A stretch of DNA of 64,000 bases, taken from positions 124,001-188,000 of the forward strand of contig NZ_JAJTWT010000005.1 in the NCBI RefSeq assembly GCF_021353235.1, given 5' to 3'. The DNA is from Pelomonas caseinilytica. GTDB taxonomy: Bacteria; Pseudomonadota; Gammaproteobacteria; Burkholderiales; Burkholderiaceae_C. Position numbers and translations under genes: made by a program. Each line of letters opens with the position of its first letter. The first letter of the stretch is position 1. This document shows, piece after piece, positions 9,049 through 17,188 of the stretch. The notes below the pieces were generated by a model, which did no database searches, had not been told where the DNA came from, and worked only from the letters and a program-made list of their open reading frames with translations.

Positions 9049-11057
9049 GAGAGGCTCCATTGCGCGTCGCCTTGGCGCGCGCGATCCAGGGGGGGCTCAC
9101 CGATCAGGACACCCTCGGCGTCGGCGACCGCATCGATCGCGCCGCCCGCCGATGGGCCGGTCTGGGTATCCGCAACAACGTCAATCAGCCCTTCCGCCGC
9201 CTCGCCTACCGGCGCCTTGATCAAGTCGGGCAATTTGTTGAGCTTGCTGGCCAGCTCTTCGATGTCGAGCTTCTTCTTGCCAGGCGGCAGCTCGGGATCG
9301 GCATGGCGCCAGCGCTGATGCACCTTGGCCAGGTGCAGAGCCATGTCCATGCGCGGCACCTCAGGTGCGGCCAGCAATCGCGCCTTGAAGGCGGGGTCGC
9401 GGTGATAGCGGACCTTCTCCGCGAGGATGGGTTTGCAGTTCTCCAGGATGATGACGAGCCGTTCGCTGCCGAGTTCCTTCATCTCTTGTGGCAGCAGCAG
9501 GTCCCGGCGCTGGTCGCTTTCATTGGTGCTGACGCTGGTGTCGCCCAGAACGCCGGAGGACCGGCTGCGGCCGTGCGAGGTGGCGCGCGCCGTGTAGTGG
9601 CCAAGCATGGCGCTGTATTCGTCCGCATCTCGCTGCTCGCGGGGGGCGAAGAGGATCTGCAGTCCGTGGTTGGTCGCAAAGGTCCGGGCTTGCCGGTCGC
9701 CATAGATTGCATCGAGCTGCGACATCGCCTGGATGACGGTGAGCAGGCGCAGGCCGTATCCGGCCAGGTAGGGAGCGGCATTGACGATGGCACGGACGCG
9801 GCCCAGCGCGGCGAACTCGTCGGCGACGATGAGGCACTGGAACGGGGCCGCGCTGTCTTGCGAGGGCAGGAACTGCGTGTTCAGGTTGACCAGTTGGGAA
9901 AAGAAGAGATCGAGCAGCGGGCGTGCGGCCGCCAGGCGGTTCGGCGGGATGCGCACATACACCGTCATCCGGCGCCGCCTCACGTTCTCGAGTCTGAAGT
10001 CATCCCAGCTGGTCGCCGCATCCACGATCGCGTCGGCGAACAGCGTCAGGGGGGCGACGAAGGTCGCCACGATGCTGGCCATCGTGTTGTCCGAGTTGGA
10101 CAGCAGCCGCTGCAGCGCGTCACGGCATTCGTCGGACAGCGCCTCGGAAGTCCCGGCGCGTGAAGAGATGCAGTCGGTCAGGTGATCGAGCAGCGGCCGG
10201 CCTTTCCCGGACGACTGGCGCAACATCTCGCCGATGGTTCGCGGCAGGTTCGGCGATTCGAGCAGCAGCAGTCCGAGTGCCAGGAAGAGATTGCGCGCCT
10301 GGTCATTGAAGAAGCCTTCGGACGCGGTGCCGCTGCCGTCGTTCGCATAGAACACCTGGCCGATCGTCAGCAGGTCGCCCACGCGGTGCAGCGGGCTGCT
10401 TCGAACCGCCGTCAGCGGGTTCCAGCGGTGGCTGCGCGCGTCGTGGTCGAACGGGGAGAAGGCATAGACCTCCTGGCCGCGCGCAGACCGACAGCCCGCG
10501 GTGATGTCGTAGTTCTCCCCCTTGATGTCCAGGACGACGGCCGAATCGGGCCAGTTCAGCAGGTTGGGGATGACCACGGACACGCCCTTGCCGCTGCGCG
10601 TCGGGGCCGACAGCATGACGGACAGCTGCCCGGGCAGGTGCAGGTCACGACCGCGGTAGCGACCGACAAATATGCCCGGCTCCGAGCTGTCGGTGAGCCC
10701 CGACGCCATCACCTCTGCCGCCGACGCGAAACGGGCATCGCCATGGAGACTTCGGCGCTGGCGAGCCGCCAGGACCATGGCCGAAGGCAGGGCCAGCTGC
10801 AGAGCGCCCGACACGGAGATGGCGGTGATGAGTCTCTTGCGAAGCCGGGGATCGTCGCCGTAGAGCTTCCAGTAGTGGACGATGCTGCCCCACCGGGCCT
10901 GTGCCGGGCTCGCCTTGTTGAGCAGCAGGAAGAGGACGCCGGCCAGGTAGAAGGCGGCGCCGGCTGACAGCACCAGAGCGCCCAGCGCAAAGAGGCCCGC
11001 CACGATCTTCCGGCCCGGCGACCACGTCGCGAACGTCCTGACTGCAGGCTCATCCAT
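9045..11057 (-). CDS. virD4: VirD4/TraG type IV coupling protein
   Basis: 670 residues: two N-terminal membrane segments (about 20-45 and 75-95), then the hexameric ATPase. Walker A is APTRSGKGVS at about residue 150, followed by VVLDIKGENYD; Walker B is LIVADEFAALG at about residue 408. It recruits the relaxosome or protein substrates to the secretion channel at the inner membrane. The ATG at 11057 is chosen because a GGGGGG tract precedes it and it overlaps the virB11 stop by 8 bp; the longer frame to 11144 would add an unlikely cytoplasmic stretch ahead of the first membrane segment. Confidence 0.96.
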   Translation of the reverse strand: MDEPAVRTFATWSPGRKIVAGLFALGALVLSAGAAFYLAGVLFLLLNKASPAQARWGSIVHYWKLYGDDPRLRKRLITAISVSGALQLALPSAMVLAARQRRSLHGDARFASAAEVMASGLTDSSEPGIFVGRYRGRDLHLPGQLSVMLSAPTRSGKGVSVVIPNLLNWPDSAVVLDIKGENYDITAGCRSARGQEVYAFSPFDHDARSHRWNPLTAVRSSPLHRVGDLLTIGQVFYANDGSGTASEGFFNDQARNLFLALGLLLLESPNLPRTIGEMLRQSSGKGRPLLDHLTDCISSRAGTSEALSDECRDALQRLLSNSDNTMASIVATFVAPLTLFADAIVDAATSWDDFRLENVRRRRMTVYVRIPPNRLAAARPLLDLFFSQLVNLNTQFLPSQDSAAPFQCLIVADEFAALGRVRAIVNAAPYLAGYGLRLLTVIQAMSQLDAIYGDRQARTFATNHGLQILFAPREQRDADEYSAMLGHYTARATSHGRSRSSGVLGDTSVSTNESDQRRDLLLPQEMKELGSERLVIILENCKPILAEKVRYHRDPAFKARLLAAPEVPRMDMALHLAKVHQRWRHADPELPPGKKKLDIEELASKLNKLPDLIKAPVGEAAEGLIDVVADTQTGPSAGGAIDAVADAEGVLIGEPPLDRARQGDAQWSLS

Positions 11058-12129
11058 GGTGCCCCCCGTCGGCGCGAGAGCGCGCCACGCGCCTGGACCT
11101 CGGTTCATACTGGATCTGTGCGATGTAGCGCCCGCCTTCGTCACGGTCCAGCTGGACGACGACGTCCACGACCAGATCGAGCAGGCGCCTGATCTCCTCC
11201 ATCGTCAGGCCGCCGCCTGCTCCGCTTTCTCGGATCATCAAGGCGAGCTGCTCGAAGGCCAGGGCACAGCTCCCCGCATGCACGCTGGTGAGGCTGCCTG
11301 GGTGCCCCGAGGCCGCCAGCCGCACGAAGTGGAAGCACTCGTCCCCCCTCACCTCCGCCAGAAAGATCCTGTCGGGTCGCATGCGCAGGCAGGCTTCCAG
11401 CAGCGACTTCGCCGTGACCTTGGCCGTGCCCTGCTGGTCCTTGCTGTAGAACAGATGGACCGCATTGGGGTGATGGGGGAGGGTCAGCTCGGCGGCGTCC
11501 TGGATCGTGATCAGGCGCTCGTCGCGCGGCACTTCTTCGACCAGGCCCTTCATGAAGGTGGTCTTGCCGGAGCCGGTACGGCCGCTGATCACCATCGTCT
11601 GGCGACGGCGGATAGCCTGCCTGAGGAACTGCGCAAATCGCCCTTGCCGGTGCAACTCCAGCAGCTCCTGCTCCGCCCGATCCGGCTCGTCATCGCCAGC
11701 CGTGACGGCTTGGGTGCGCGAGAACAGGCCTTCCTGCTCGAATTCGGCCAAACGCCTGATCGTCCGTGCCGGCTTTCTCAGCGTGATGGAGACGCACCCG
11801 CGGGAGACCGCCGGGGGAATCGCGAACTGCACGCGCTCATCGGTCGGCAGGGTGGCCGACAGCAGCGGCGTCTCCTGGTTGACGCGCTGATCGCAGAAGG
11901 TCGCCACGGCGGTGGCCAGGGACATGCATCGTTCGTAGGTCATCTCCGGTGCGATCACGACGCGCCAACCCATCGCCGTTTCGACATGCAGTTCACCGGG
12001 CCGGTTGACGCAGACCTCGGTCACGCCGGCTTCGTCCAGGTGCTCCCGCAGCGGCCGGATGAACTCCAACACCGAGGTGGCATCGCCCCGCCAACAGGCC
12101 GTCGAGCGCTCCTCCTGGTCGGCGCTCAC
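11050..12129 (-). CDS. virB11: VirB11 secretion ATPase
   Basis: 359 residues, typical for the family. Walker A is GRTGSGKTT at about residues 181-189, the Asp box is TIQDAAEL, Walker B is RPDRIFLAEVRG, and the His box is GHPGSLTSVHAG. It forms a hexameric traffic ATPase on the cytoplasmic face and acts with VirB4 and VirD4. Its ATG overlaps the virB10 stop (ATGA), and its stop overlaps virD4. A linker around residue 145 carries an acidic insert (DDEPDRAEQE). No missing catalytic residue is seen. Confidence 0.97.
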   Translation of the reverse strand: MSADQEERSTACWRGDATSVLEFIRPLREHLDEAGVTEVCVNRPGELHVETAMGWRVVIAPEMTYERCMSLATAVATFCDQRVNQETPLLSATLPTDERVQFAIPPAVSRGCVSITLRKPARTIRRLAEFEQEGLFSRTQAVTAGDDEPDRAEQELLELHRQGRFAQFLRQAIRRRQTMVISGRTGSGKTTFMKGLVEEVPRDERLITIQDAAELTLPHHPNAVHLFYSKDQQGTAKVTAKSLLEACLRMRPDRIFLAEVRGDECFHFVRLAASGHPGSLTSVHAGSCALAFEQLALMIRESGAGGGLTMEEIRRLLDLVVDVVVQLDRDEGGRYIAQIQYEPRSRRVARSRADGGHHG

Positions 12130-13547
12130 CGGGATTCCCCCGCGTCGGCATCCGTCTCCGGCACCAGCGCATAGATTCCGGAAAAGTCGATGTCGCGCGC
12201 GACGTAGATGCCGACGATGCCGCCTTGGTTCTGGTAGATCAACGGCGGTATGTTGATGGTGCTGTCCAGCACCTTCTCCGCCAGCTTGCTCGTGTTGGCC
12301 GTGGTCGATGGCAGGACGATGGTGTCGGCCTGCCGGTCGCGGGACTGGTTCTCGATGACGAGCTTGACCGAATCGTCGATGAGCGACAACAGCATCGCCG
12401 CGCCGATCCTCTCGGTCCAGCGGTTGTCGACATGGCCCTCGATGCCGGACTCGCCCAGCTTGCCGGTGGCCGGTGAATCGATGTCCACGGTCACGCCATG
12501 CGGTGTCCTGATGCGGGTCCAGAGAACGGGGATGCGAACGGACCCAGGACGCAGGCCGGTGACCCGGTACTCACCGTCGAGGTGGGAGCCGCGCTCGATC
12601 AGCAGCACCCGACCGTCGTCGCTGAACACATGGCGCTGAACCTGGCATCCCACCAGGCCCGAGGTCGCACTGATGACGCGCGTCTTCAGGGCACAGGTGA
12701 AAGCCGTGCCCTTGGCAAGGGTCAGGCTCCGGTTCCCCAGCAACCCTGCCACGACACGTGGCGTCGCCGAGGCCTTCAGCGGACCGACCGGGTTGTCGGC
12801 CGGTACGCCGTTCCGTCGCAGGCCGGCGTCCGCGGTCGACGACGGCACCTCGCCACCCAAGGGCCCGGCAAGCGGGGCAGACTGCGTCAACTTCTCCAGC
12901 AACCCTGCCAGCTGCCGCTGGTAGGCCTGAAGATTGCGCGTCGTCGCGGCCATCGGATCGGATGGGTCCGCATCGATGGGAGGCGTCCGCGCCTGTCCAA
13001 GCCCCGCATCCTGGGGCGTGATGGACGGATGGGGTGCAAGCCCCTGAGTGGGACGTGTGGCGACCAGCAGCACCGGCGCGTCCTCGGGCCGAGGTGCGGC
13101 CGGTCCGGTCGCCACGGACGAGCCGGTGCCGCTGCGCCGCACGCCAATGGGCTCCGCCTCGCCCTCGTCCATCATGCCGATGGCCGGCACCCGGGGCTCT
13201 CCGATGCCGGAGGCCGGCGGCGCTGCAGGGCGCGCCATGTCGAGCCTGTGGGGTTCCATGCTCGCGGCAAGCGGCCGGTTTCGGCCAAGAGGGGTTTCGT
13301 CGCTGCCGGAGCGGCTCCCGCGACCGAAGGCACCAAAGATCGCGTAAGTGCTGACCGGGATGGCAATGACCGCAGCGATGGACACGGTGAGCCATCGCTT
13401 CCCACACCATGAACATGCCGAGCGCCACAGCGCCGCGATGCTCGGAATACGCCGCTTGCCGCGAGTCGGCGAGGCCGCGGGGGCGGCTCCGCCGGAGTCT
13501 GTCCCTTCTGAGGGATCCCGCGTGTCGGGCTGCACTGTGTCCGTCAT
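12126..13547 (-). CDS. virB10: VirB10/TrbI core complex protein
   Basis: 473 residues. A cytoplasmic N-terminus of about 50 residues leads to one membrane helix near 53-75, then a long Pro/Ala-rich periplasmic linker, then the VirB10 beta-barrel domain (LAKGTAFTCALKTRV at about 285 onward, with the GSHLDGEY and RIPVLWTRI strands). It spans both membranes and senses energy from the ATPases. It is coupled at both ends: its ATG overlaps the virB9 stop, and its stop overlaps virB11. Length and domain order are normal. Confidence 0.95.
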   Translation of the reverse strand: MTDTVQPDTRDPSEGTDSGGAAPAASPTRGKRRIPSIAALWRSACSWCGKRWLTVSIAAVIAIPVSTYAIFGAFGRGSRSGSDETPLGRNRPLAASMEPHRLDMARPAAPPASGIGEPRVPAIGMMDEGEAEPIGVRRSGTGSSVATGPAAPRPEDAPVLLVATRPTQGLAPHPSITPQDAGLGQARTPPIDADPSDPMAATTRNLQAYQRQLAGLLEKLTQSAPLAGPLGGEVPSSTADAGLRRNGVPADNPVGPLKASATPRVVAGLLGNRSLTLAKGTAFTCALKTRVISATSGLVGCQVQRHVFSDDGRVLLIERGSHLDGEYRVTGLRPGSVRIPVLWTRIRTPHGVTVDIDSPATGKLGESGIEGHVDNRWTERIGAAMLLSLIDDSVKLVIENQSRDRQADTIVLPSTTANTSKLAEKVLDSTINIPPLIYQNQGGIVGIYVARDIDFSGIYALVPETDADAGESR

Positions 13548-14452
13548 GGGGTGTCCTCCTGCGAGCGGGCCGGTGCGGGTCGAGACGGCTTGATGACACG
13601 ACGCAGGCCTGGCACGGTCGTGCCCCGTTCGGGCGGCGCACCGTCCCCGTCGAAGGCGTCGTTCCAGAGACCCACGACCGCCGAGCCGGAGCGGAGCACC
13701 AGCCGGCGACTCACGCGATCGACGACCAGCAGCTCGTCCTCCATCCGGGTGTTGACCAGCGTCTCGCTGTCGTCTTCCAGCACCTGGAACACCGCCGGGA
13801 TCTCGCGGTTGCCGCGGAACTGCAGATAGGTGAAGCGGCCGTCATCGAAGACCAGACTTGGAACGATGTCCTCGGAACCTGCCCCCGTGGCCAGCGAGTA
13901 CCGGGTGTTCGAGACTCCCGGCTTGGCCTGCAGCCGCTCGGCCACGACCTGCTCGACAGTCGGAGGATGCGGAGCCGCCGGCAGCACGGGCAGCACGGGC
14001 ACGAGCCCGGGCGTTGGGGCGGGGGCAGAAGGTGGCGGCGCTGGTGGGCGCACGACCAATCGATACACCGGCGGGCGCGGGTCGCCGTCGTTCAGCACGA
14101 TGAACTGCAGGTTGTGGACGCGCCGGTCGGTGACGACCGCCAGGTTGTTGGCGGCGCTCGCCGTGCTCTTCGGCTTGACGAAAAGAGTGCGACCACCAGC
14201 CTGCGCTGCGACGCACCACGATGCCTCCGGCTTGGCGCAGTCACTGCCGAGACCGGCCGCCACCTCGGAAATCGCTTCGTCCGCTCCAAGCAATACCAGC
14301 GTGACCGCACCGCGCTTGACCGGCACGGTGATGATGGCGCCCGCGTCGTAGGGGACTTCGCGCAGTCGCGAGTCCGGGGCGGCAGGCAAGGTGGCCGGCA
14401 TCGTGAGCGCGAAGGCCACGCCGGTCCAGGGCATCCAGTGACCCGTCCTCAT
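13544..14452 (-). CDS. virB9: VirB9 outer core protein
   Basis: 302 residues with a signal peptide ending near TLPAAP. The N-terminal beta domain carries motifs usual for VirB9/TrbG (RLREVPYDAGAIITV, LFVKPKSTAS, NLAVVTDRR), then a Pro-rich linker at about 165-190, then the C-terminal domain that pairs with VirB7 and VirB10 (PSLVFDDGRFTYLQF, VVDRVSRRLVLRSG). A periplasmic/outer-membrane location is expected. It is coupled to virB8 and virB10 by ATGA overlaps. Confidence 0.95.
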   Translation of the reverse strand: MRTGHWMPWTGVAFALTMPATLPAAPDSRLREVPYDAGAIITVPVKRGAVTLVLLGADEAISEVAAGLGSDCAKPEASWCVAAQAGGRTLFVKPKSTASAANNLAVVTDRRVHNLQFIVLNDGDPRPPVYRLVVRPPAPPPSAPAPTPGLVPVLPVLPAAPHPPTVEQVVAERLQAKPGVSNTRYSLATGAGSEDIVPSLVFDDGRFTYLQFRGNREIPAVFQVLEDDSETLVNTRMEDELLVVDRVSRRLVLRSGSAVVGLWNDAFDGDGAPPERGTTVPGLRRVIKPSRPAPARSQEDTP

Positions 14453-15222
14453 GGCTTGGCCTCCACCGTGGCGGTATTGATCTCAGGGTCGGATCGATAG
14501 GCGGTCACGACGAACCCGAAAGGGTTGTCCAAGCGGTCGCTCTCTTTCGTCAGGGCCCTGGGCTGGTACTCGAAGATCAGCGTCGCGGTGTGGCGCGTCC
14601 GGGTCTCTGGGAGATTGCGATCCGTGAGGCGGACAAGCTTCTCGTAGGTGACGGTCGCTTCGCCGTGGTTGCCGGCCCGGCCGGTGGCGGGCAGGCGGAC
14701 GCTGATCACGTTGATGCGGCGCTCCTCCGTCGCCCCGATCTTCTTTTGCAAGGCATCCGGACCTTCGAACTGGCGGCTGTACGCGGCAAACACGGCGGGC
14801 ACCGCCATGCGTGCGACCTGGTCGAAGTCGCGTTGGAGGAAGGACCAGCTGTATCCCTCACGGGCCCGTACGAAGGTCGCTACGTTGTGCTTGTCCATCG
14901 AGTCCATGGCAGGGACGGTCTCGACGCTCAATCGCTGTTGGATCGTGGTCTCGCCGGTGACGCGGTCCACGACGATGGGAACTTCAACGATGCGTCGCAA
15001 GGGTCCCTGGACGAACACCGCCCCGACGCCAAGGAGCGCGGCGGCAAAGGCCGCCGCTGCGATCTGCCAGGCATGCCGCTCGGACCGCTGGAGCATCTCG
15101 GCTCGGTCCAGTTCCCAGGCGCGGTTTGCACCCAGCATCGCCGCGTCCTCTTCGGCGCCGGCGTCCTCGGACGGATGCGTAGGCAATGCGGCAGCTCTGC
15201 CTGTCTTCAGGACGGCATTCAT
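14449..15222 (-). CDS. virB8: VirB8 inner-membrane assembly factor
   Basis: 257 residues: a cytoplasmic N-terminus, one membrane helix at about 53-73 and a periplasmic VirB8 domain (VDRVTGETTIQQRLSVETV, YVKLR-like GYSWSFLQRDFDQVARM, RHTATLIFEYQP). It nucleates the channel with VirB9 and VirB10. GAGAGG lies six bases before the ATG. Its stop overlaps virB9 as ATGA; the upstream virB5 gene ends 35 bp away. Confidence 0.94.
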   Translation of the reverse strand: MNAVLKTGRAAALPTHPSEDAGAEEDAAMLGANRAWELDRAEMLQRSERHAWQIAAAAFAAALLGVGAVFVQGPLRRIVEVPIVVDRVTGETTIQQRLSVETVPAMDSMDKHNVATFVRAREGYSWSFLQRDFDQVARMAVPAVFAAYSRQFEGPDALQKKIGATEERRINVISVRLPATGRAGNHGEATVTYEKLVRLTDRNLPETRTRHTATLIFEYQPRALTKESDRLDNPFGFVVTAYRSDPEINTATVEAKP

Positions 15223-15257
15223 GGGATACCTCTCGAATCGTCTGTGGCCGGACGTCC

Positions 15258-15953
15258 TCAGTGCAGGTAGTCCGAAACCTTGCCCGTGCGATTGAGCATT
15301 TCGTACTGACGCTCGCGGTCCCGCGAGCGCGCGATGCGCTCATCGCTTTCCGCCACGCCCTGCAGCATCTGGATCTGGGACATCTCGTGGGCGAGCAGCG
15401 CGTTTTCCGCCCCGATGCGCGCCGTGATCTCCTGAATGGCCTTCTGATCCGTCGTTGCGTTGACCATGGCCATGAGAGAGTGAATCTGGCTCAGCCTGCC
15501 GGCAGCGGCCGTCATCGCGTCCTGCAGCATCGCCTTGTGCTGGTAGGGCCGGGCGAGACGCGCCTGGCAATCCAGGCGCGCGCCGCCGCCCATGTCCATG
15601 CAGTTGTAGACCATGCCGGCATTCCGCAAGGTCTTCGCCGTGGGGGTCAGGCCGGCGTACCCGCTCGAGTCGGGAGCGTTCAATAGGACGAACGCCTTGG
15701 GCGGCACGTAATTCAGCAGCGACGGGTCGTTGAAGACGTTGCCCAGGTTGCGCATGCCGTTCATGCTGTTCAGCTGCGCCTGCATCTGGGCGATCTGCTG
15801 GACCTGGTTGTTGATCTCGGTGATGCCGTTCACGACCTGCTGGACCGTCTGGACCAGGTTGGCGACGTCGATGACGGGAATGCCCTGAGCGGCGGCATTC
15901 CCGACGCCAGCGGCGGCGATCAGGACCGCACAGAGTCTTTGGAAGGTGGTCAT
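15258..15953 (-). CDS. virB5: VirB5/TraC-type minor pilus protein
   Basis: 231 residues with a signal peptide cut near NAAAQ, then a mostly helical protein with repeated Gln-rich heptads (VQQVVNGITEINNQVQQIAQMQAQL) as in VirB5/TrbJ-type pilus-tip proteins. Two ATGs six bases apart are possible. AAGGAG abuts the first (15959) and sits six bases ahead of the second (15953), so I take the second. Placing B5 after B6 differs from the classical virB order; the slot after virB4 is held by a 45-codon ORF instead. Confidence 0.85.
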   Translation of the reverse strand: MTTFQRLCAVLIAAAGVGNAAAQGIPVIDVANLVQTVQQVVNGITEINNQVQQIAQMQAQLNSMNGMRNLGNVFNDPSLLNYVPPKAFVLLNAPDSSGYAGLTPTAKTLRNAGMVYNCMDMGGGARLDCQARLARPYQHKAMLQDAMTAAAGRLSQIHSLMAMVNATTDQKAIQEITARIGAENALLAHEMSQIQMLQGVAESDERIARSRDRERQYEMLNRTGKVSDYLH

Positions 15954-15976
15954 GGACATCTCCTTGTACGAGTCCG

Positions 15977-17038
15977 TCAGGACCTGGCCCGCTGTGCCGC
16001 CTGCTTGTAGGCAGGTACCTTCGCCGGCTCGGTGCCCGGCCGAACGGCAGCGGCCCCCGCCGTCATGCCGGCCACGAGGCGACCCGCCGCATAGGGAAGG
16101 CCGGTACCGGCGCGGACCGTGCCACCCGGTGCCGCGGCTAGCGGGGGCTGGTGGCGTCCTGATGAGCGAAAGCGCGACGCCATCAGGACGTTCTGGACCA
16201 TCTGGACACCCTGCTGAATCGCCGTGCCGCCAGCGAGCGCCGAGGCGAGGCTGGGCGCCTGGAAGCACAGGATCGCCATCAAGATCATCACGACGCAGTA
16301 CTTGATGGACTCCGCCACCGCATTGAACGTCGGCCCCAGAAAGCCACCCTGGTCGTGGATGGCCTGCACCAGGGTGTCGCCCATGAAGCAACTCAGGCCG
16401 AGTGCGAAGAAGGCGAACCAGGTGAGGACGACGGCGTTGACGACCATGGACAGCCAGCTGTCGAAGAATCTTGCCGTCGGGCGCCAGGCGAGGCAGAAGA
16501 TGAACAGCGGCCCGACGGCTATCGAGAACGTCAGGAAGATCTTTGCCAGCGTGACGACGAACAGGGCGAGACACAGGAATACGACATTGCCAAACGCCGT
16601 CACGACCGCCGCAAAGACCAGGTCCAGCCGGGTGATGCCGGCATCCTTCAAGAGATCGACGACGAGCTGGCTCGCTTTGTCGTTGAATCCGTCCAGGACG
16701 CCATACGGGCTGTCAATCGTTGCCGGTGCGGAATTCGGAGCGAGGAAGGTCGTCGCCATGCCGGTTGCGAGCGAATTGGCCGCATCGGACACATTGCTGA
16801 TGTAGAAGCCGGACTGCAAGGAGAAGACGAGGACCAGGCCGATCTTGAAGGACTTCCAGATGAAGACGGGCAGCGTCTCCGGGGCCTCGTTCCGAAGAAC
16901 CGCCCAGCCGTAGAGCAGCATCCACAGCGTCGTCGCGGTCACCGCGACCGGAGCGATCGCGGCCGTCAGGGATTGAACGACACCGACGACGTAGAGGTTC
17001 AGCGCGGAGTCAAGCTGAGATCCGACCCAGGAGAACAT
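15977..17038 (-). CDS. virB6: VirB6/TrbL polytopic channel protein
   Basis: 353 residues with six to seven hydrophobic segments, including a long one rich in Val/Leu/Phe at about 145-175, and the Trp near the middle (CLAWRPTARFFDSWLSMVVNA) usual for VirB6/TrbL. The C-terminal ~70 residues are a charged cytoplasmic or periplasmic tail. AAGGAG precedes the ATG. It forms the inner-membrane part of the translocation route. It lies between the 45-codon ORF (12 bp away) and virB5 (23 bp away). Confidence 0.92.
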   Translation of the reverse strand: MFSWVGSQLDSALNLYVVGVVQSLTAAIAPVAVTATTLWMLLYGWAVLRNEAPETLPVFIWKSFKIGLVLVFSLQSGFYISNVSDAANSLATGMATTFLAPNSAPATIDSPYGVLDGFNDKASQLVVDLLKDAGITRLDLVFAAVVTAFGNVVFLCLALFVVTLAKIFLTFSIAVGPLFIFCLAWRPTARFFDSWLSMVVNAVVLTWFAFFALGLSCFMGDTLVQAIHDQGGFLGPTFNAVAESIKYCVVMILMAILCFQAPSLASALAGGTAIQQGVQMVQNVLMASRFRSSGRHQPPLAAAPGGTVRAGTGLPYAAGRLVAGMTAGAAAVRPGTEPAKVPAYKQAAQRARS

Positions 17039-17050
17039 GGCGGGCTCCTT

Positions 17051-17188
17051 CTAATGAGCGGTGCTGTCGGGGCTCACGATGCCGTCGGCCAGCCGGGCGA
17101 CCGCGTCGTTTCCCTGGACAAGGCGGCCGCGGCCCATCGATGCCCGGACCGCCAACGTATGAGCCGTCGTGTTTGCCGTCGAAGTCAT
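17051..17188 (-). CDS. 45-residue protein between virB4 and virB6, unknown
   Basis: A 45-codon ORF with AAGGAG eight bases before its ATG; the ATG overlaps the virB4 stop as ATGA, the same coupling used across the operon. The product has no signal peptide, membrane segment or Cys. It is Ala/Thr-rich at the N-terminus with a basic middle (RASMGRGR) and is probably cytoplasmic. It occupies the place where virB5 stands in classical operons. I do not recognise it. The start signals and coupling argue that it is translated. Confidence 0.6.
   Translation of the reverse strand: MTSTANTTAHTLAVRASMGRGRLVQGNDAVARLADGIVSPDSTAH

Noticed and set aside
15954-16574. 5' extension of the virB5 frame across virB6
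   Set aside because: The added sequence is an out-of-frame reading of virB6. The signal peptide and AAGGAG site place the real start at 15953.
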